Source of the DNA: Tolypeutes matacus
Lineage: Eukaryota > Chordata > Mammalia > Cingulata > Chlamyphoridae
DNA: 64,000 nucleotides
Direction: 5' to 3'
Assembly (NCBI GenBank): GCA_026826555.1
Contig: JAKSZT010053928.1
Location: 42,222,740 to 42,286,739, forward strand
Part shown: positions 47,206-57,059 of the stretch, piece by piece
Layout of the letters: each line of letters starts with the position of its first letter
Numbering within the stretch: position 1 is the stretch's first letter
The notes under the pieces: generated by a model
The model's input: the letters and a program-made list of their open reading frames with translations, nothing else
Told to the model about the DNA's origin: nothing
Database searches by the model: none
Made by a program: the position numbers and the translations under genes

Positions 47206-47984
47206 GGCATCCACATGTGTAAGATTCCAAATAGTGAAGTACTAGAAAGAAAACATAACAAAACAAAACAGGGTGATGGAGAGAACAATATCTCAGTTAG
47301 CAGGGATGAGTAATTGAGATCTAAAGATCAGAAAAAGCCTCTCTGTAGAGGTTACATTTTAGTTGACAGGGAAAGAGTACAGCAAAATCTGTGGGACAAG
47401 CAATTGGGGCAAAAGTTATAGCATATAAAACTCTTAAGGTATAAAACAATTTTATGTTCTTAAGGAACTGTGAAAAGGCCAGTATGGGGATGGCATAGTG
47501 AGAAAAAGGAGGGAGGTAGTACCAGCTGCTGTTTGGGTCATACTGGCCTGGTGAGGAGACTAGGTTGATTCTATGTCTCATAAGGAACTCTTGGAAGGTT
47601 TTGAATGGCATCCTTTTGGCTGCTTCATGGAGAATGATTTTAGGTAGGCAAGATGGAAAAAGGAAATCAAGCAGGAGGCTACTGCAGAATCATAAGCACA
47701 AGATAATGGTGGCTTGTCTAGAAGGTTGGTGGTGTTGACAGTAAGATGTGGTCAGACTGGGATATATCTTGGAGTTAGAGCTGAAAGTGGTTGCATATGG
47801 GTTGGATATGGGGGTGATAAAGATGAGGAACCAATGATATGTATATATTTGACCTGATAAACTGAGTGGCTGGTGGTGCTCTTTGCTGAAATGAGGAAAA
47901 CTAGGGGAATGTTTAGTTGACTATGAGTGGGAAAAATAAATAATAGTGGGAGAAATAAATATGTGCGTATGTGAATGTGTGTGC
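47206..47984. other. Intron, no gene seen
   Basis: Unique sequence. The minus-strand frame at 47321-47611 has no recognisable domain. Confidence 0.45.
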
Positions 47985-48432
47985 CTGTCTTAGTTTCCCA
48001 GCTGCTAAAACAAATACCATAAAATGAGTAGGCTTAAACAATGGGACTATTATTGGCTCATATTTTTGAGGCTAAGAAAAGTCTAAAACTGAGGTGTCAG
48101 CAAGGCAATGCTTTCTCCCTGAAGACTATGGCATTCTGGGGCTAGCTGCCAGTGGTCCTTCATCCTTGACTTTTCTGACACAAGGCTGTGCACATTGCAG
48201 CAGCATCTCCTTTCTCTTCCAGCTTCCATTGATTTCCAGCTTCTGGTTGCTTCCTGTAGCTTCTCTCTCTGTCACCTCTAGCAATAGGAAAGACCCATTC
48301 TGATTCAGTTGGACCACACCTTAATTCAAGTAACATCATCAGAAAGTCCTATTTACAGTAGGTTCACATGTGCAGGCATGGATTAAGATTAGGAACATGT
48401 TTCCCTGAGGTACATAACTCCAAGCCACTGCA
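47985..48432 (-). repeat. MLT1-type LTR (ERVL-MaLR)
   Basis: On the plus strand CTTAGTTTCCCAGCTGCTAA, AACAAATACCATAAAATGAG, GCTTAAACAATGGGACTATT and ATTTTTGAGGCTAAGAAAAG match the reverse complement of an MLT1-like LTR end. The right end has GGTTCACATGTGCAGGCATG, parallel to the copy at 35.4 kb. Confidence 0.65.
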
Positions 48433-49625
48433 GTGTGTGTGTACTTTTAATACAGTACCTGACACAGATTATGCATTAAATGTCAATTTTTAACATAAGG
48501 CACGCTAATATGTTTCTTACTTTCAAGTAGCTCCTGTTACAAGGGGTAAAGCCTGATTGATTTTGGAGGTTTTAGAGGGACCTAATAAATACATAAATAA
48601 TATCACCTTTTTCCTCTCAAATTTGAAATCAACTGAGAAATCTGGGAATCAGTCATATGGAGGTCTAAATATCACTTTTATAACTGATGATGCTGATCAG
48701 AGAATATAAATTTAGACCTCCCAGCCAAGCAGCCTTGCTAATACAACACCTCATTTCCCATCATGCCAAAGGCAGCTCTAAACAAAAGCATGCCTACTGT
48801 GCAATGAGATCCCTAAACACATGGAGGAGAGCATATGTTCACATAAGCTTTCTGAGAAACAAGCCCAGAGGACCTGAGCCACGCATGCCTAGATTATACT
48901 GCCAAATCTACCACTAATCAGTAAAGTCTGTCCAACTCTCTTGATGAGAAGTGAGTTAATAGAGTATAAATCCAGGAATGTTATATATACAGAGTTATGA
49001 AGAAATGGGAAAGGAAGTCCTCTCTTTAAAAAAATATGAATAAGAGAGTCTTACAGATGGATGGAAAAGGACTATATAGAATGCTATGAGAGCCCAAGGT
49101 GAGGATTTTCAATGGATGGACGTCATTTAAAAGATGGGTGGATGGGTAATAAACGACCTTTTCCTTGACACCCTCAAACCTAGCTCTAGGAGCTCAGGAA
49201 TAGATTAAAGCAATGTTGAGGTTTACCCTATTATGATAGTAGAAGACACAAAAATACTAGAAGGGGGTACAAAGGAATGTCTCTTCCAGTAATTGGATCT
49301 GAAATGAAATCCTGCTTTCCCATTTTCAAATCTCATATTATATGGGTGGCCCATACCTAAAGAAAAAAAGTCACACATCCTCCAGCTACAGACCACCAGC
49401 TAACATTCCATCACTGCCATCACATCCTGCATGCTCCTGATGATTTGCTGACAGGACTGATAACTCTATCCAAGGACTCTGGTCCTGGGCATTTTATCTT
49501 ATTCTATCTTTACTAACCATTTCCCCTGAGGGATTAAACAATAAAACTGCTAAAAAAAAAAAAAAAAAAAAAAGAGTCCACACAAAGGAAGGAAATGTGC
49601 AGCTCAAAATGTTTCTGTTCTTGGC
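48433..49625. other. Intron, no gene seen; poly(A) at 49551-49573
   Basis: Unique sequence followed by a poly(A) of about 23 that may mark an unrecognised A-tailed insertion. Confidence 0.4.
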
Positions 49626-49659
49626 TACCAGGCTGGCTCATAGTTCCCATTATTTTTAT

Positions 49660-50145
49660 GTTTAATCTGCTGCCTTAAAAAGGCATTTCTCTCAGATGCA
49701 CTTCTCATGCTTCCCAAATTCTGCTCTAGATTGCAGGGAGCTACATTTCCCAGAGCCCTTTGCTGATACAGGTTTAAACCTCGTAATGCATGGGCAGAAG
49801 ACTGGAGAGGGCAGAAGGCAGAAGAAACCCTGGCAGCTGCTGAATTTCCTCCAGTCATGCCAAACAAACTTTACCTCTGTGCTGTGCTCTCAGCACCTGA
49901 CTGGCAGCTCCCAGCATGGCACTTGGTCCCACCAGAAGAACTCTGAGAAGTCCCCTCCTCCCCCTCATTTTTCCTCCAAATTTAAGGTAGTAGCAGCTTC
50001 CAATGGTTGCTAATTTATTGAATAGTTTCCCATCTCCTCTTTAGCTTCTTAGTACTTCCATCTCCTGTGTAAACAAGTCTCCATTAAATTCCTTCTGTTG
50101 AAATACCTAGAATGGCTTCTTATTCATTGACTGGAGCATTTCTGA
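49660..50145 (+). repeat. LTR-like sequence (ERVL-type), no coding
   Basis: GAGCTACATTTCCCAGAGCC at the 5' side and TTAAATTCCTTCTGTTGAAA followed by TACCTAGAATGGCTTCTTAT at the 3' side resemble the ends of older ERVL-type LTRs. The open frame 49696-50013 (105 codons) lies within it and lacks a domain. Confidence 0.5.
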
Positions 50146-50194
50146 TATAGCCAATGCATATATCTATTTTTTTATTTTGTAGTCATTATACCAG

Positions 50195-50400
50195 GACTGC
50201 CAAACTATGGCCCTTGTGCCCACTGCCTGTCTCTGTAAATTAAGTTCATTGGAACATGGACATACTTATTCATTAAAGTACAAGCTATAATTGGTTTTGT
50301 GCTAAAAAACAGGGTTGAATCACTGTGACAGAGACTTTATGGCACACAAAGTCTAAAATATTTACTCACTGGATTTTTGCAGAATATTTTTGCTGAATCA
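50195..50400 (+). mobile_element. MER1-type hAT (Charlie) MITE, decayed
   Basis: GACTGCCAAACTATGGCCCT, AATTAAGTTCATTGGAACAT, GTCTAAAATATTTACTCACTG and the end region parallel the MER1-type elements (the 'attggaacacagccacgc' and 'aaatatttactatctggccc' words). A second tiny trace of the same 3' end is at 55205-55252 (TATTTACTTTCTGGCCC). Confidence 0.7.
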
Positions 50401-50749
50401 TACACTAAATAAAACAAGGTCCATCATCAGTATTCTCTAGACAAACACTGTTCAGTAGAAATGCAGTGTAAGCCACATAATTTTAAATTCTATAGAATTA
50501 CATTTAAAAAGTAAAATGAAGCAAGTGAAATTAATTTCAATAACAGATTTTATGTAATCCAATATACCTTATTATTTTTTAATGTTGTGATTATAAGAAA
50601 ATACTGAGATATTTTACAGTTTTTCTTCTTTGAAATCCCATGTGTATTTTACTCTTACAGCACATCTCATTTTAGATGCTAAATTTTCATCACAAATAGT
50701 TGATTTCCCTGTAGATTTCATAAAATTTACAGTTGAAAAGAAGATTCAC

Positions 50750-51528
50750 ACTACATACCTATAAGATTGCTAAAACCATAAGTAGTGACAACACTAAATG
50801 CTGACAAGGATGCAGAGAAAATGGATCACTCATACATTGCTGGTGGAAATACAAAATTGTACCACCACCCTGGAAAACAGTTTGGCAGTTTCTTATAAAA
50901 CTAAACATGCAACTATTATATGACTCAGTAATTTCACTATTCTGCATTTATCCCAGTTAATTAAAAACATATTCACACACACACAAACCTGTATACAAAT
51001 GTTCATAATAACTTTATAAGTAATAGTTTAAAGCTGGAAACAACACAGATGTCCTTCAATAGTTAAACGCTTAAACCAATTGTGGTATATACATATCATA
51101 GAATACTACTCAGCAGTAAAAAGAAATCAATGACTGATACATGTAACGACATGGATAAATCTCATGAATTACAAAAGAGCACAGACTCAAAAAGATACTT
51201 ACTATATGATTCCACTTCTATAACATTCTTAAAATGATGAAATTATACAAATGGAGAGCTAATTAGTAGTTCCCAGGGATGAGGAATGGGAGGATGTGTG
51301 GAGGGAGGTGGGTGTGGCTATAAAAGGGCAACATGAGGGAACCTTGTGGTGTTGGAAATGTTCTGTATCTTGACTTTACCTATGTCAGTATACAGGTTGT
51401 GATATTGTACTATAGTTTTGCAAGTTATCGTTGGAGAAATTGAGTAAAGAGGGCAAGAGATCTTTTTGTATCATTTCTGACAACTGCATTTAAGTCCACA
51501 ATGATCTTAAAATAAAAGGTTTATTAAA
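50750..51528 (+). repeat. Older L1 3' end (L1MA/L1MB-like)
   Basis: GCTGGTGGAAATACAAAATTG, CAACACAGATGTCCTTCAAT, GAATACTACTCAGCAGTAAA, GACATGGATAAATCTCATGA and TGATATTGTACTATAGTTTT, ending in TTAAAATAAAAGGTTTATT, are a textbook L1 3' terminus. No open frame. Confidence 0.88.
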
Positions 51529-51783
51529 AAAACAAACAAAACTAGATTCTCATTCAGTCTCCAAGTCCTGGGGCCACCTGCACTGTGAGGACACAGCTTG
51601 GTCCCCGTGGGACACACAGTGGAAGTGTCGGTAACTCTGGGACATGTCATGGGGCATCCACAGATATGGGACTGATGACACTATCTGTATGTACTGATAA
51701 AAAGAGACTCCTCCAAGAAAATGGTCCTTTTTCTAGAGCACTGGTAAAAAGCATCATCAATAAGTCTTGGTTTCCTTGCTTTT

Positions 51784-51818
51784 TTGTTTGATTGTTTGTT
51801 TGTTTGTTTGTTTGTTTA
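51784..51818. repeat. (TTTG)n simple repeat
   Basis: About eight TTTG units. Confidence 0.92.
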
Positions 51819-51896
51819 TGGGCTTATCTGGTTGTGATAAAAATGCAGAGGAAGACTTTTGTCAGCGGAACTACTGACTATAAAACCACTGTTAAA

Positions 51897-51930
51897 CACG
51901 AACTCTAAATCTAAAGATTTAGAGTTCGTG
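51897..51930. repeat. Perfect 16-bp inverted repeat with 2-base loop
   Basis: CACGAACTCTAAATCT (51897-51912), AA, then AGATTTAGAGTTCGTG (51915-51930). Arms are exactly complementary. It abuts the left edge of the split L1 copy D. Confidence 0.95.
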
Positions 51931-51934
51931 AAAC

Positions 51935-52224
51935 CAAGTATCAAATAAGAGCCTTAACACAAAGCCAAACAAAAGCAAAACCCTAGGCAATGGAGAGAAA
52001 CTGACCAGCAGAAGAAACCCATCATGATAAACAGATGCCTAGACATCAACAAAAAATTACAAACCATACTAAGAAACAGGAAGATATGGCTCATTTACAG
52101 GAACAAACTTTAAAGTTGGGGGAGATACAGAATTTGGAACAAATAATCAAAGACATCCACACAAATCTCCTAAATCAATTCAAGGAGATAAAGGAAGAGA
52201 TAAAGGATATTAAGAAAACACTGG
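51935..52224 (+). mobile_element. L1 copy D, left part: end of 5' UTR and start of ORF1
   Basis: GGAGAGAAACTGACCAGCAG precedes an ORF1 start at 52035 (MPRHQQKITNHTKKQEDMAH). The coiled-coil region runs to about KDIKKTLE, where the sequence changes abruptly at about 52225. The rest of the same ORF1 resumes at 56161. The short repeated segment, AGAAAACACTGG at about 52213-52224 and GAAGACATTGGG at 56161-56172, is an aged target duplication. Confidence 0.8.
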
Positions 52225-53221
52225 AGAGTTCTGAAAAGATGGTATCAGAGTAGGCAGGCAGGGCTCAACTCTCTCCAAAAAAAACAACAACAGAGAAGGA
52301 CCAAAAGGACTTGCTTAGGGGGTCAGCAGACCAGGATAATGCTACATATCCCCAGGAGGGCAAGGGATGTAAAGACAAAGAACCCGAAACAACAAATGTG
52401 TATTACTAAATCTCCATGGTGGCCAGGAAGGGCACCATACCCCACCCTCAAGACATTAAGCCTGGATTAAAATCCCTGGCTCTCTGCAGCCAACAGAGAG
52501 GGAAACAGATGTCTTCTTTTCCATGAACTCAGAGGGTGAGTCAGAAGGTGGAGAGTGGTTTCTCTTCAGTGAATTAGGCCAGCAGAGCCCATTTTGAATT
52601 GTGGCTTGGCCCAGACCAAAAACACAGGTAAGCAGAGGTTGAAAGAAACACCTCTGTGGAAAGATGCGCCTTCTGATGGCCAGCCAAGAAACTCCAATGG
52701 GAAAAAATAATTTTAGATCTCTCTTAACCCAAACTCCATGGGAGAAAATCTGTGTCCCATTACTGAGTTTCTGGCCCAATTTTAATAACTCAAGCTGAAG
52801 AATTTTAAAGACTTAAAATAGTTGAACCAAAAATCAAAGAAGAGCCATGAAAAAAAAAAAAAAAAAAAAAAAAACACTAGAAAAAAGAGAGAAATTGACC
52901 ATCAGAGTAAATTCACCAAAATATTCAGATGCCTAAACATCAGCAAAAAATTATAAACCATAGCAGGAAACAGGAAGAGATGGCCCAGCCAAAGGAACAA
53001 ACCAAATATGCTGACAACATACCGGATTTAAGACAACTAATCAATGATAATCACATAAATCTCTTAAATCAATTCAATAATTGAAGGAAAATATGACTAA
53101 AGGACCAAGGATATTAAGAAGACACTGAGTGAGCATAAAGAACAGTTTGAAAGTCTGTAAAGAAAAGTAACAGGGCTTGTGGGAATGAAAGACACAATGG
53201 ATGAGATTAAAATATATTAGA

Positions 53222-53408
53222 GGGGGGAAGCGGCTGTGGCTCAATCAGTAGGGCTCCCGTTTACCATATGGGAGGCCCTGGGTTCGGTTCCCGGGACCTC
53301 CTGGTGAAGGCAAGCCCGCCTGCACGGCGTGGTTAGCTGACCCAGCGAGCACAAGCAGCAAGGGGGGGATAAATGAATAAATAAATAAAATCTTTAAAAA
53401 AAAAAAAA
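53222..53408 (+). repeat. tRNA-derived SINE (DAS type), longest copy, A-tailed
   Basis: Box A-like TGGCTCAATCAGTAGGG and box B-like GGGTTCGGTTCCC form a tRNA-like head. The body has GGCAAGCCCGCCTGCACGG, then an A-rich tail (ATAAATGAATAAATAAATAA and poly(A)). ATATTAGAGG on the left and ACATTAGAGG on the right form a target duplication. RNA polymerase III transcription is inferred from the boxes. Confidence 0.88.
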
Positions 53409-53415
53409 TACATTA

Positions 53416-53530
53416 GAGGGGAGCAGATGTAGCTTAAGAGGTTGAACACCTGCTTCCCATGTACAAGGTCCTGGGCTCAATCCCCGGTACCCCCTAAAAA
53501 CAAAACAAACAACAAATAAAAAACCAGCTC
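53416..53530 (+). repeat. tRNA-derived SINE (DAS type), short copy
   Basis: GGGGAGCAGATGTAGCTTAA, GGTTGAACACCTGCTTCCC and GGGCTCAATCCCCGGTACC, followed by an A-rich (AAAC)n tail. Confidence 0.88.
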
Positions 53531-53535
53531 TAATT

Positions 53536-53630
53536 GGGGAGCGGAGGTAGCTCAGTGGTTGAGCACCTGCTTCCCATGTACAAGTTCCTGGGTTCACTCC
53601 CTGGTACCTCCAAAAAATAATAATAATACA
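53536..53630 (+). repeat. tRNA-derived SINE (DAS type), short copy
   Basis: GGGGAGCGGAGGTAGCTCAG, GTTGAGCACCTGCTTCCC and GGGTTCACTCCCTGGTACC, with an (AAT)n tail. It is nearly identical to the preceding copy. Confidence 0.88.
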
Positions 53631-56160
53631 TAAGAAACACATAACAGCAGATTTGAAGAAAGAATTAGTGATTTCGAGAACAGAACATCTGAACTGGAAG
53701 AAACAGGAGGACAAAAAGAGAGTAGAATGGAAAAAATGGAACAGGGTCTCAGGGAATTGAATGACAATGCAAAATGCACAAACATACCCATTATCAGTGT
53801 CCCAGAAGGAAAAAAGAATGGAAAAAGGGCAGAAAGAATATCTGAGGAAATAATGACCAAAAAATTCCCCAAAATTATGAAAGACATAAATACCAATATC
53901 CAAGGACAATGCACCTCAAACAAATAAATCCAAATAGACCTACTCTGAGAAACATACTCTTAAGAATCAAAAATATCAGAGATAAAGAGAGGATTCTGAA
54001 AGCAGCAAGAGAAAAGCAAAGCATCACAGACAAAGGAATTTTGATAAGATTAAGTGCAGGCCTCTCATCAGAAACCATGGAGGAGAGAAGGAAGTGGTAT
54101 GATGTCCTTAAGGTACTGAAAGAGAAAAACTGTCAGTCAAGAATCTGTATCTGGCAAAGCTGTCCTTCAAAAATTAAGGGTAGTTCAAAGACTTCACAGA
54201 CAAACAAAAACTAATAGAATATCTTACCAAAAGACCAGTATTACAAGAGATACTAAAGGGAGTACTGCTGCCTGAAAGGAAAAGAAAAGGACAAGAGACT
54301 TGGAGAAGAGTGTAGATTGACGCAGAAAAGGCATTTGATGAAATGCTGCACGCTTTCTCAATTAAAACACTCCAAGAGACTGGAATAGAAGGAAGTTTTC
54401 TCAATATGGTAAAGTTCACATATGAAAAACCTACAGCTAGCATTGTATTCGATGGAGAAAGACTGAAAGCTTTCCCACTGAGATCTGGAACAAAACAATA
54501 ATGCCCACTGTCACCATACCACTGTTATTCAAAAGGACAAATACTGTATGATTGCACTGTTATGAACTAAATATATTATATAAACTCATGGAATTAATAA
54601 TTAGACAGAAAATAAAATGAAGATAGAGAATGGAAAGCTGATGGTTAATCTGTGCGGAATTGGTTAAAATGTTATTTGTAAATCTTTGGAAATGAATGGA
54701 AAATTTGAGAGCACATCATGCTGTCTGTGAGTAGCAGAACTATTATGTGAGTATGACTGGGGTTGAAAGGGAAAGTCTAAAGACAGTTATATTACTAGAA
54801 GGAAAGCTAAAAATGTAACTTGGGAATGTATAACATGGTGAAACCTCATGGAAAATATGAATATGGGTGAAATTGCATCTATAAGACTGTTTTTACAAAA
54901 TATAAATGCAAATAAACTAGAGAGAAGGAAACAGAATAGCAGCTATGTATGGCAGGGCAAGCACAGAGAGATTGAGAGGTGATAAGTTTTGTTTGTTTGT
55001 TTGGTTTGTTTTTGGCTTTTAGTATTGTTATTGTTGCTGGAATATTGAAGATGCCTTAGGAGTGATTGGAGTGATGAATGCACAACTATGTGACTGTACC
55101 GAATGCCATTGATTATACACTTTGGATGGACTTATGTTTATTATTATATATCAATAAAATTGACTTGTTAAAAAAAGAATATGAAATAGAGAACATACAT
55201 ACCCCTAAAATCCCAAAATATTTACTTTCTGGCCCTTTTCAGAAAACATTTGTTGACCCTTACATTAGAGAACTAAAAGAAAGAATGGAGGTGATCAATT
55301 ACCAATATAAAGTGAGTTGTGAAAAGCAGAAGGCCTCCATTACAGAACATAGTGTTCTTATCTCCTGCAGTCTAGGGACAGAATAATCTCAGAACCAGGC
55401 CCCAGTCTTAATTATAAGTAGAACTTCAGAGAAGGTTGGATTCTCAATCTTAGCAAGGGTGTCTACCCTAAGGTCAAGGTCCTGATTTGGAAGAAATTGG
55501 TCACTGACACTTAAGATGGAGATGGAGAGGATAAGGGAGCGATGGCCGACCTCTATATTACTCATGATGGTTGCATCAGAAACTTTCTCTCTGCTCATAC
55601 CTATAGCCACATTATGGGATCCCTCATGAAAAGCTTAGAGAAGGAAAAAGTCAAGCCAAATTCATGGATGGGTAAGCTCAGTATTGGGTGAAAGCTGGAA
55701 ATGGACTGTGGTGGCACAACATCTTGAAGACTCAGGGATAGCCTTGAAAAATAGCGGGAGAGGAGAATGGGCAAAGATTCAGATACTGTACCTGGTCATT
55801 CACTTTGAGTAGAAAAAGAACTGGCCAAAAATAAAATATATGGAATAAAAAATTATGAATATGGGTAAAATAGCATATATAAAGACTATTTTTACATAAT
55901 AGGAATACAAATAAATGAGAGAAATGAAAAGAGAATAGCATGGACAGTAGGGGAAGCAGAGAGAGATTGAGAAGTGATGAGTTCGATTGTCTCTTTTTTT
56001 TTTTTAATTATTATTGTTATTGGAATAATGAAAATGCTCTAATTATGATTGAAGTGATGAATACACAACTATATGATTATACCAAATATCATTGATTGTA
56101 CACTTTGGATGGATTTATGCTTTACTACTATATATCAATAAAATTGATTTGTTAAAAAAT

Positions 56161-56900
56161 GAAGACATTGGGTGAACATACAGAAGAAATTGTAAACCTA
56201 CATAAAAAATAACAGAACTCACGGTACTGAAAGTCACAAAAGAAGAAATAGAAAATATATTAAAAACCACAGAACAGCAGATTTGAAAAGGCAGAGAAAA
56301 CAATTAGTGAATTAGAAGACAGGTCACCTGAAGTCACTCAGATAGAAGAACAGATAGATTTTTTAAATGGAAAAAATTGAGCAGGGAATCAAGGAATTGA
56401 ATGACAGCATGAAATGCACAAACACACACATTAAGGGTGTCCCAGAGGGAGAAGGGAAAGGAAAAGAGGCAGAAGGAGCATTTGAGTAAATAATGGCCAA
56501 AATTCCACTATTATGAGGGGCATGGATATACATGTGCAGGAAGTGCACTGTACTACAAACAAAATGAATCCTAATATACTTACTCTGAAATGTGTACTAA
56601 TCAATTTGTCAAATGCCAGAGATGAAAAGAGAATCTGGAAGGCAGCAAGAGAAAAGAGATCCAGAACATGCAAGGGATGCTCAATAAGATTAAGTGCTAA
56701 TTTCTCATCTGAAACCATGGAAGCATGAAGACACTGGTATGATATATTTAACACACTGAAACAGAAAAAGTGCCAGCCCAGAATTCTGTATCCAAAAAAA
56801 CTACCCTTCAGAAATGAGGAAGATATTAAAATATTCAAAGACAAACAGAAACTGAAAGCATTCATCAACAAGAGTCCTGCCCTTCCAGAAATACTAAAGA
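56161..56900 (+). pseudogene. L1 ORF1, C-terminal part, copy D
   Basis: Frames encode a coiled coil and then VLINLSNARDEKRIWKAARE with RTCKGCSIRLSANFSSETME (56513-56728), the conserved ORF1p core, though the usual AREKR context is altered. Stops occur at several points. Confidence 0.78.
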
Positions 56901-57059
56901 GAGTGCTGTAGGTTGAAAGGGAAAGACAGGAGAGAGAGGTTTGGAGGAGGGTGTAGAAAGGAAGATTATTAGTTTAGGTAACTAAAAGAGTAAAAAGAGG
57001 AACAAAAATATATGACATATAAAAGCCTAAAGATAAAATTGTTAAAGTACTGTATGTAC

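Larger units (their letters stand above)
52931..54240 (+). pseudogene. L1 ORF1, broken by SINE insertions, copy C
   Basis: The start (MPKHQQKIINHSRKQEEMA-like, 52931 on) and coiled coil are interrupted at 53212 by SINEs. The frame is readable again at 53640, and 53909-54214 carries ILKAAREKQSITDKGILIRL and SSETMEERRKWYDVLKVLKE, the RRM/C-terminal part of ORF1p. Several frameshifts and stops are present apart from the SINEs. Confidence 0.8.
52231..56158 (+). mobile_element. L1 copy C: internally deleted L1 nested inside L1 copy D
   Basis: The element starts AAAAGATGGTATCAGAGTAG, an L1 5' end. It has a ~620-bp 5' UTR closing in a poly(A)-like tract (52850-52874), ORF1 (52931-54240, interrupted by three SINEs), a jump near 54315 into a short reverse transcriptase segment (IDAEKAFDEM to PLRSGTK), a second jump near 54520 to the region after ORF2, and two copies of the 3' terminal sequence (about 54840-55172 and 55850-56158). 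These are separated by about 680 bp of different sequence. Both copies end with ATATCAATAAAATTGA and a short A run. It cannot make a functional reverse transcriptase. Confidence 0.78.

Noticed and set aside
49696..50013. 105-codon frame after a poly(A) tract
   Set aside because: It lies in LTR-like sequence and has no recognisable protein features.
53222..53300. tRNA gene
   Set aside because: The tRNA-like head is part of an A-tailed SINE with target duplication and cannot complete a full cloverleaf.
55078..55386. 102-codon plus-strand frame near the L1 copy C 3' end
   Set aside because: The first half is L1 3' UTR and the second half non-L1 sequence; the frame is a chance fusion.
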